Part shown: positions 58,293-64,000 of the stretch, in pieces
Position numbering within the stretch: the first letter of the stretch is position 1
Layout: every line of letters begins with the position of its first letter
NCBI RefSeq assembly: GCF_014695585.1
Contig: NZ_JACJON010000018.1
Span: 1 to 64,000, forward strand
DNA length: 64,000 bases
DNA from: Microcoleus sp. FACHB-831
GTDB lineage: Bacteria > Cyanobacteriota > Cyanobacteriia > Cyanobacteriales > FACHB-T130
Direction of reading: 5' to 3'
Translations under genes and position numbers: made by a program
The notes under the pieces: generated by a model
Told to the model about the DNA's origin: nothing
Database searches by the model: none
Seen by the model: only the letters and a program-made list of their open reading frames with translations

Positions 58293-61082
58293 CTACTTTT
58301 TACTGAGAGCCATTTGTACATTTTTCACTAATTCCTCTGACGTATAAGGTTTTGGCAAAAAGGTTTTGACATTACTGCCAACAGCTTCAGCTATCTGAGA
58401 ATTTGAGGAAAGTCCGCTAACAGCAATAATTTTTACTTCGGGGTTTATTTTTTGCAAGGTGCGGATGGCTGTTAGGCCATCCATCGACGGCATCATGATA
58501 TCAATCAACACAACATTAATGTCTGCTTTGTGTTCTGCATATAGCGCGATCGCCTCTATGCCATCGTTAGCAATTAAAACTTTGTAATCATAAGTTTCCA
58601 ACGACATTTTTGTAGTTTCTCGAATGTAGTCTTCATCATCAACAACGAGAATTAATTCTCCATCCCCTCTGGGCAATTCGTAACTAGGCTTACTTGTTTC
58701 ATTTGTGATAGCTGTATCCGTTGCTGGCAAGTAGACATTAAAGTGAGTTCCTTTTCCCAGTTGGCTAAATACCTTCACAAAACCGCCATGACTTTTTGTT
58801 ATGCCGATTGCTGTTGAAAGACCTAAGCCAGTACCTTTACCCAGTTCTTTCGTAGTGAAAAATGGTTCAAAAATACGCTCCAATATTTCCGCAGGAATGC
58901 CACTACCTGTATCGGAAACTGTAATCACAACATATGGGCCAATTTTAGCATCAATGTTCATGCGGGCATAGCTATCATCAATCCATATGTTTCTGGCAGA
59001 AATCTCCAATACACCGCCGTTTGGCATAGCGTCGCGAGCATTAACGCACAGGTTCATCAGTACCTGGTGCAGTTGCGTAGAATCAGCAGAGATAGGCCAA
59101 AGTTCTAAAGTCTGTATATCAGTGCGTATGTCGATACTTTTAGGAAATGTCTGTCTACCAATTTGCTCAATTTCTAATATTAAATGCCCGACTTGTAGAA
59201 TTGAACGCTGACCTTCTACTCCTCGGGCAAAGGACAGCACTTGTTTAACTAAATCGGCGCTCCGTTTAGTATTAGTTTCTAATATTTTTAGTAGCCGCTG
59301 GCTCTGTTCGTCTTGGATTTTTTGTTTTAGCAATTGAACAGATATTAGAATTGGTGATAGCGAATTGTTAAGGTCGTGGGCAATACCGCTTGCCAGAGTG
59401 CCGATACTTTCCATACGTTGTGCCCTCAGAAATTGGGTTTCGAGTTGCTTTTTTTCTGTAATGTCAGTGTTGACAGTAAGAATAAATTTTGGCTGCCCAT
59501 CTTCATCCCGCACAAGAGTCCAGCGGCTCGCAACGACAAGTTCTTTACCATCTTGCGTGACTTGATGCAATTCTCCCTGCCACTCACCTTTTTCAGCAAT
59601 AATTTCTTGATTCTTTTGGAGCTGAGGATAAGGTTCCTTATACAAAAGCTGGTTAGCATTCTTGCCAATAACTTCTTCTATTTTCCATCCGTAAAGAACT
59701 TCAGCGCCTTTATTCCAAAATATAATTTCGTTGTTTCGATCCCGAACGAGAATAGCATCTGTGGTTATATCCAGCAAAGCAGCTTGTTCGCGGATTTTGT
59801 TATTTGCCTGTTTGCGATCGCTGATATCTAGGACGAAACACACAGAGTTTTCTTCAGACGGTTCTACGAGCGCTCCACCCACCAAAACAGGAAGGCGGCT
59901 ACCATCTTTGCAGATAAATTCTTTCTCAAATGGGGTACAAACGGCAGAAGTTGTAAGTTCTGCCATCGCTTTTTCATCCAAATCGCGATATTCCTGTGGA
60001 GTTAATTTATCCCAACTTAATTGCCCTGATACCAGTTCATCGCGTTCATATCCCAGCATCTTTAGAAACGTATCGTTAGCGTCTGCAATTTTACCGCTTA
60101 AGTCTGCTAACATGATTCCAATAATATTGGAGTCAACTAAGCATTTAAACCGAGCTTCACTTTTTTGGAGTTCTTTAAAAGCTTGTTCTCGTTCCTCTTC
60201 TGCTCGTTGGCGTTGCGTAGCCGCCGCCACAGCATCGCTGATATCAACAATAAAGCCAATCATCCTACTAATATCGCCTGCACTATCTAGAAAGAAATAG
60301 CCATTTTCTTCAACTGTGATGTAACTACCATTTTTCCTAACTACACGGAATTCCAAATGAAATGGTTCTTTTTTTGATAAAACGCGGCTGATTTCTGCCT
60401 TAAACAAATTTTTATCTAACGGGTGAATCAACTCGATCCAGCGACTCAAACCTCCTGACATCTCCTCTATCGAGTAGCCTAATATTCTTTCTATATCGCC
60501 ATCATACGTTACATCGTTAGTATGAGAATCCCAGTCGTATAAAATCTGGCCGCTAGCCTGAATCACTGCTTCATAACGATTTTTCCACTCTGCTAACTCA
60601 GCTGTATGGCGTCGTAAATCTTCTTCTACCCGCTTGCGCTCAGAGATTTCTTGTTCTAGGTGTAGATTTTGCTTTGTTAGCCTTTTTGTAAGGTTTCGCA
60701 GTCTCAGATGTATGTTGACGCGGGCTAAAACCTCTTCATGCTGTAGCGGCTTTGTGATGTAATCGACTGCCCCAAGATTCAACCCTTTGACCTTATCTAC
60801 CGTGTCGGTAAGTGCGGTCATAAAAATTATAGGTATATCTTTAGTTAAATTATTTGCTTTCAGGCGCCGACAAGTTTCAAAACCGTCTACCCCAGGCATC
60901 AGTACATCCAACAATATTATATCTGGCGTTGCATATGCAACTTTCTCAATTGCACTTTCACCATTTTCTGCTACCAACACTTTGAACTTAGATTCGGCTA
61001 AAACATCAAACAATATTTTTAAATTTGTGGGATTGTCATCAACAATTAAAATCGTATTTTGAGCGCAATCGTTAATATTCAT
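58293..61082 (-). CDS. REC-PAS-PAS-PAS hybrid histidine kinase with C-terminal receiver
   Basis: The protein has 929 aa. The ATG at 61082 is preferred to the TTG at 61094 because GGAGA lies seven bases upstream of it. Order: receiver (about 9-125, [11 protein letters not shown]), coiled coil, three PAS domains (about 165-545), HisKA of the NtrB-like type ([14 protein letters not shown]), HATPase ([25 protein letters not shown]) and a C-terminal receiver (about 805-925, [16 protein letters not shown]). All phosphorylation sites look intact. The C-terminal receiver could pass phosphate to the HPt domain of the downstream gene on the same strand. Confidence 0.93.
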   Translation of the reverse strand: MNINDCAQNTILIVDDNPTNLKILFDVLAESKFKVLVAENGESAIEKVAYATPDIILLDVLMPGVDGFETCRRLKANNLTKDIPIIFMTALTDTVDKVKGLNLGAVDYITKPLQHEEVLARVNIHLRLRNLTKRLTKQNLHLEQEISERKRVEEDLRRHTAELAEWKNRYEAVIQASGQILYDWDSHTNDVTYDGDIERILGYSIEEMSGGLSRWIELIHPLDKNLFKAEISRVLSKKEPFHLEFRVVRKNGSYITVEENGYFFLDSAGDISRMIGFIVDISDAVAAATQRQRAEEEREQAFKELQKSEARFKCLVDSNIIGIMLADLSGKIADANDTFLKMLGYERDELVSGQLSWDKLTPQEYRDLDEKAMAELTTSAVCTPFEKEFICKDGSRLPVLVGGALVEPSEENSVCFVLDISDRKQANNKIREQAALLDITTDAILVRDRNNEIIFWNKGAEVLYGWKIEEVIGKNANQLLYKEPYPQLQKNQEIIAEKGEWQGELHQVTQDGKELVVASRWTLVRDEDGQPKFILTVNTDITEKKQLETQFLRAQRMESIGTLASGIAHDLNNSLSPILISVQLLKQKIQDEQSQRLLKILETNTKRSADLVKQVLSFARGVEGQRSILQVGHLILEIEQIGRQTFPKSIDIRTDIQTLELWPISADSTQLHQVLMNLCVNARDAMPNGGVLEISARNIWIDDSYARMNIDAKIGPYVVITVSDTGSGIPAEILERIFEPFFTTKELGKGTGLGLSTAIGITKSHGGFVKVFSQLGKGTHFNVYLPATDTAITNETSKPSYELPRGDGELILVVDDEDYIRETTKMSLETYDYKVLIANDGIEAIALYAEHKADINVVLIDIMMPSMDGLTAIRTLQKINPEVKIIAVSGLSSNSQIAEAVGSNVKTFLPKPYTSEELVKNVQMALSKK

Positions 61083-61222
61083 TGGTATCTCCAATAGTGT
61101 TGGGCAGACTCTAGAATTTATTTCTATTTAAAGTTTTATTTGGCTTGATGTATATGGTGTGAAAACCCGTATCTAGTGCGGCTCTAAAGTCTTCATTTTA
61201 GCTGTTTGTCCTAAAATCTCTT

Positions 61223-61836
61223 TCAAATCGCCCATCCATACCAAAGTAACCTCGGAAAATACAAATCAAGCCAGAAACCGTTGTCCTTGCATATCTTAAT
61301 ATTACTTAAATTTTTTGCTGAAATTCGACAGGCATCTGCTGCTACTTGTGCTGTTATAGCATTAGTAGCTAAGTCCTTAAGACTGAATAGGCGTGGCTTG
61401 TTAAGAATCCCTTCTGTGGGTTCGGTAACAGATTGGAAAGTACTGACAACACGCTCCGAATCGTCGTGAATGAGACTGTGAGAAAATGTTAAGTAAGCCT
61501 CGTAGATATAGATGAGATGATATACCCAAATTCTGTCCGCCAAGGGTATGCTGCCTGTCGCATTGCTCTAGGATGCTGGTTGACATCAAGAATCCGACGG
61601 AATCCGTCGTTGTAGAACTGGGCGTACTCTGTTCCCCGCTGAAACAGCACCGAGAAGCGCGAGGCTAAGATGATACTTAGCAAGGTCTGGAGCCAAGTAC
61701 TAACAGGAACCGCTAGGGCTTTTGGCCATTCGAGCGTTAGCGAAGCGACTCTTTCGGAGTTTCGCGTTATTTCGCCCATACCCCCGCCAACAGCAAGGCA
61801 ATCTTCTGGTTTAACCTCCTTCATCTCATCAATCAC
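61223..61836 (-). pseudogene. Broken PAS-GAF sensor kinase, N-terminal fragment
   Basis: The N-terminal piece (61836-61489) reads STWLQTLLSIILASRFSVLF then YAQFYNDGFRRILDVNQHP, the PAS-like start of a common class of PAS-GAF hybrid kinases. After a frameshift near 61500-61540 a second frame reads YLTFSHSLIHDDSERVVSTF, SVTEPTEGILNKPRL and SLKDLATNAITAQVAADAC, the link into the GAF domain, and stops at 61223. No kinase domain remains. A small palindromic repeat at 61734-61766 is embedded near the start. It lies upstream of, and in the same direction as, the intact hybrid kinase. Confidence 0.82.
61734..61766. repeat. Small dispersed repeat inside the PAS-GAF pseudogene
   Basis: GCGTTAGCGAAGCGACTCTT and the following TCGGAGTTTCGCG form a GC-rich, partly palindromic stretch. 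It encodes a non-family segment (TRNSERVASLT) between otherwise recognisable kinase residues. Confidence 0.6.
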
Positions 61837-62439
61837 AAGCTCTCCTCCCCTCTGACTCTAGAAATAACATCAATTGAGAAGATTTTGCTTTTGTATTTAG
61901 AATGCCCTCAAACTTAAAAAAAATATTCTCTACTAAATTATTCTAAATATTACAAAATAAAAGTTTTTATTTACTTTGGGCTAAGGAAAGGATAAATTCT
62001 CTAAAAGATACTTATCTTGGCTATGTATAACCTACTCTATCCTCAACGGAGTTAGCAGTTTGGGGCATAAATGATAGCAAATTTACCTTTAGTTATTACC
62101 CCTTAAGAGTATTGGGTAAGAATGGTACGAGTAGAGTTTTGAGTTTTAAGTTTATAATTTAGCAACCCCCGCTCCCTAGTTCCTTTGAGGGGAGGCATTT
62201 ACGTTTAAGTATATTCATCTATTTATCAAATAATTAGGCACTAGGCACAACCTAAACGTATGGATTACCAGGGTAAAGGATTATCAAACTGGTGCAAAAG
62301 CGATCGCAATGAAATTATTTTAATTTGCACCGATTTTTCACGAGCTAACGACAAGCGAAGCGCGATCGCCAATATATCTCATGTTGCTAAAATTATATAT
62401 AGCTTTAGAAATATTGATTAAGAGTAAGGGGCATTTAAA
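61837..62439. other. Leader region of the second TPS exoprotein, 603 bp
   Basis: This region is AT-rich with no recognised gene. Two HIP1 or HIP1-like sites lie near 62300 and 62360, next to AGCGAAGCGCG, which resembles part of a small dispersed repeat. The promoter of the exoprotein gene should be here. Confidence 0.4.
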
Positions 62440-64000
62440 GTGAAATCAGATTTTAGAATTCTACTGTTGTCACTTGTAGCCTTGCCTCTGAGTACGACAT
62501 TCAGCTTACCTCAACCCGCACAAGCACAGTCTATCACCCCAGGTGATGACGCTACGGGTACAATTGTCACGCCTGATAGCAAGAAAATCGACATCACAGG
62601 AGGAAGCCTTTCCAAAGATGGCGCGAATCTATTTCATAGTTTTGAAAAATTTGGTTTGAAGCAAGGCGAAATTGCTAACTTTATCTCAAATCCGACTATC
62701 CAAAATATCCTGGGGCGCGTTACTGGTGGCAATGCTTCTTATATAAATGGCTTAATTCAAATTACAGGCGGAAATGCAAATTTATTTTTAATGAACCCCG
62801 CTGGCATTGTTTTTGGTTCTAGTGCAAGCTTGAACGTGCCAGCAGCATTTACAGCTACTACGGCAACTGGTATAGGTTTTGGGAATAACTCGTTAAATGC
62901 CTATGGCGCGTCAAACTATGCAGCATTAGTAGGAAAGCCCAGCAATTTTACCTTTAATACATCTAACCCAGGCAGTATTATCAACGCGGGTAATTTAGGT
63001 GTAAATTCAGGGCATAATTTAGCTTTATTAGGCGGCAATGTTGTTAATACTGGGACCCTGACTTCGCCAGGGGGCAATATCACTATAGGGGCAGTCCCCG
63101 GAACAAGTAGAGTACGCATTAGTTCTGAGGGAAATTTGCTGAGTTTAGAGGTGGAGACTGGCAATAACTCAACATTAACTAATAATCCCCTTTCTTTAGC
63201 AGAATTACTGACAGGCTCGGGGATAACTTTAGCAGACAATATCGGCGCAAGCAGCACCAACGCGATCGCATCCGGCAAACTCGATGTATCCGGTGAAACA
63301 GGCGGTAGTGTCAAGGTTTTAGGCAACAACGTAAGCGTCATCGATGCAAACATCAACGCTTCTGGAACGAATGGCGGTGGTACCGTCCTCATCGGCGGAG
63401 ATGATCGAGGCAAAGGTACTGTACCAAATGCCAATCGCACCCTATTCAACAGCAACTCAACGATTAATGCAGATGCGCTGACGAATGGTAACGGTGGAAA
63501 AGTAATAATTTGGGCAGATGATACAGCCAGTATTTACGGCAAAATATCGGCACGCGGAGGGTTATTTTCTGGGAATGGCGGCTTTATTGAAACTTCTAGC
63601 AAAAAGTTTCTTAATCTCACATCAACCCCCAATGCTAGCGCCGCTAATGGCATCGCTGGTACGTGGTTAATTGACCCGACTGATATCACAATTGTAAGTA
63701 GCAGTGGCGGCGCAATTGGTACGAACTCGGTGGATGTCGCCAATATCAACGCTGCTCTTAATATTGGAACGAGTGTCATCCTCGACACCGCAACTGCTTC
63801 TGGCGCTTCTGGTGCTGGTGATATAACTCAGAACAGCGGGGCAAATATTAACAAAACAGGTGGTGGAGATGCCACTCTGACTTTACTAGCTACAAACAGC
63901 ATAATTTTGAATGGCGCGATCGCCTCTACTAGCGGCAAGTTGAACGTAACCCTCAACGCTGATTCTGATGCAAATGGTGCAGGCGCGATCGCTCTAAATT
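62440..64000 (+). CDS. Filamentous haemagglutinin-like (TPS) exoprotein, partial, runs off right edge
   Basis: The open frame starts at GTG 62440 with AGTAAGGGG upstream and is still open after 520 codons. A signal peptide ([17 protein letters not shown]... ending PAQAQS) is followed by the TPS haemagglutination domain: [34 protein letters not shown] (about 117-130). Beta-helix repeats then begin, with [32 protein letters not shown] and [25 protein letters not shown] near residue 405 is typical of large cyanobacterial and pathogen TPS exoproteins. It is longer than the exoprotein at 5625 and only distantly similar to it. Confidence 0.92.
   Translation, partial: MKSDFRILLLSLVALPLSTTFSLPQPAQAQSITPGDDATGTIVTPDSKKIDITGGSLSKDGANLFHSFEKFGLKQGEIANFISNPTIQNILGRVTGGNASYINGLIQITGGNANLFLMNPAGIVFGSSASLNVPAAFTATTATGIGFGNNSLNAYGASNYAALVGKPSNFTFNTSNPGSIINAGNLGVNSGHNLALLGGNVVNTGTLTSPGGNITIGAVPGTSRVRISSEGNLLSLEVETGNNSTLTNNPLSLAELLTGSGITLADNIGASSTNAIASGKLDVSGETGGSVKVLGNNVSVIDANINASGTNGGGTVLIGGDDRGKGTVPNANRTLFNSNSTINADALTNGNGGKVIIWADDTASIYGKISARGGLFSGNGGFIETSSKKFLNLTSTPNASAANGIAGTWLIDPTDITIVSSSGGAIGTNSVDVANINAALNIGTSVILDTATASGASGAGDITQNSGANINKTGGGDATLTLLATNSIILNGAIASTSGKLNVTLNADSDANGAGAIALN

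Noticed and set aside
59376-59831. Plus-strand frame of 151 codons within the hybrid kinase
   Set aside because: Antisense of PAS domains; no signal of its own, and the kinase motifs on the minus strand are intact.

Overview
The window is cyanobacterial chromosome. The HIP1 octamer GCGATCGC recurs throughout, and the gene content fits: a beta-carotene hydroxylase of CrtR type, a COP23-domain protein, DUF928, CHASE2 and CHAT proteins, and very large multi-PAS kinases. The number of signalling genes and the abundance of small dispersed and heptanucleotide repeats suggest a large, complex, probably filamentous or colonial genome. I do not name a species.

Layout. 1-4.9 kb: partial ArfB-type peptidyl-tRNA hydrolase, a GH1-like glycosidase, a decayed group II intron reverse transcriptase, an AT-rich gene fusing a 2-oxoglutarate/Fe(II) oxygenase to a phosphomevalonate-kinase-like P-loop domain, and an aldo/keto reductase. 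5.6-22.4 kb: a co-directional surface-sensing island made of a haemagglutinin-like (TPS) exoprotein, a TPR-CHAT protein overlapping it by one base, a DUF928 protein, a CHASE2 hybrid histidine kinase overlapping a REC-GAF-GGDEF diguanylate cyclase, a DUF928 remnant, and a CHASE2 adenylate cyclase. One family of input domains therefore feeds phosphorelay, c-di-GMP and cAMP outputs. 22.4-26.3 kb: a relic-rich spacer (tRNA-like half, TnsB-site-like repeats, tail of a lost TRAP binding protein), then an intact TRAP-type binding protein and a HAMP histidine kinase.

26.4-46.4 kb holds mainly single genes: GT39-type transferase, GGDEF-EAL protein, cytochrome P450, MnmH (tRNA 2-selenouridine synthase), a membrane protein, NAD-dependent epimerase, HemE, a secreted four-repeat protein, LD-carboxypeptidase, sugar-binding lipoprotein, UDP-glycosyltransferase, a peptidoglycan-binding/HEAT protein and an EamA exporter. 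47-53 kb: WGxxGxxG low-complexity protein, SppA, AroH chorismate mutase, CHASE3 kinase, CrtR and COP23 protein. 53.2-61.1 kb, minus strand: a phosphorelay cluster with a lone receiver, two hybrid kinases and, between them, a rare wHTH-HPt fusion. A broken PAS-GAF kinase gene follows, and a second TPS exoprotein runs off the right edge.

Several gene relics were recovered by reading non-coding stretches in all frames: the group II RT, a four-helix-bundle (S23) protein, DUF928, a DctP tail and a PAS-GAF kinase. Very small repeats have repeatedly inserted into genes, sometimes in frame. I found no rRNA, no intact tRNA and no CRISPR array. Family assignments rest on motif recognition, not on database searches.
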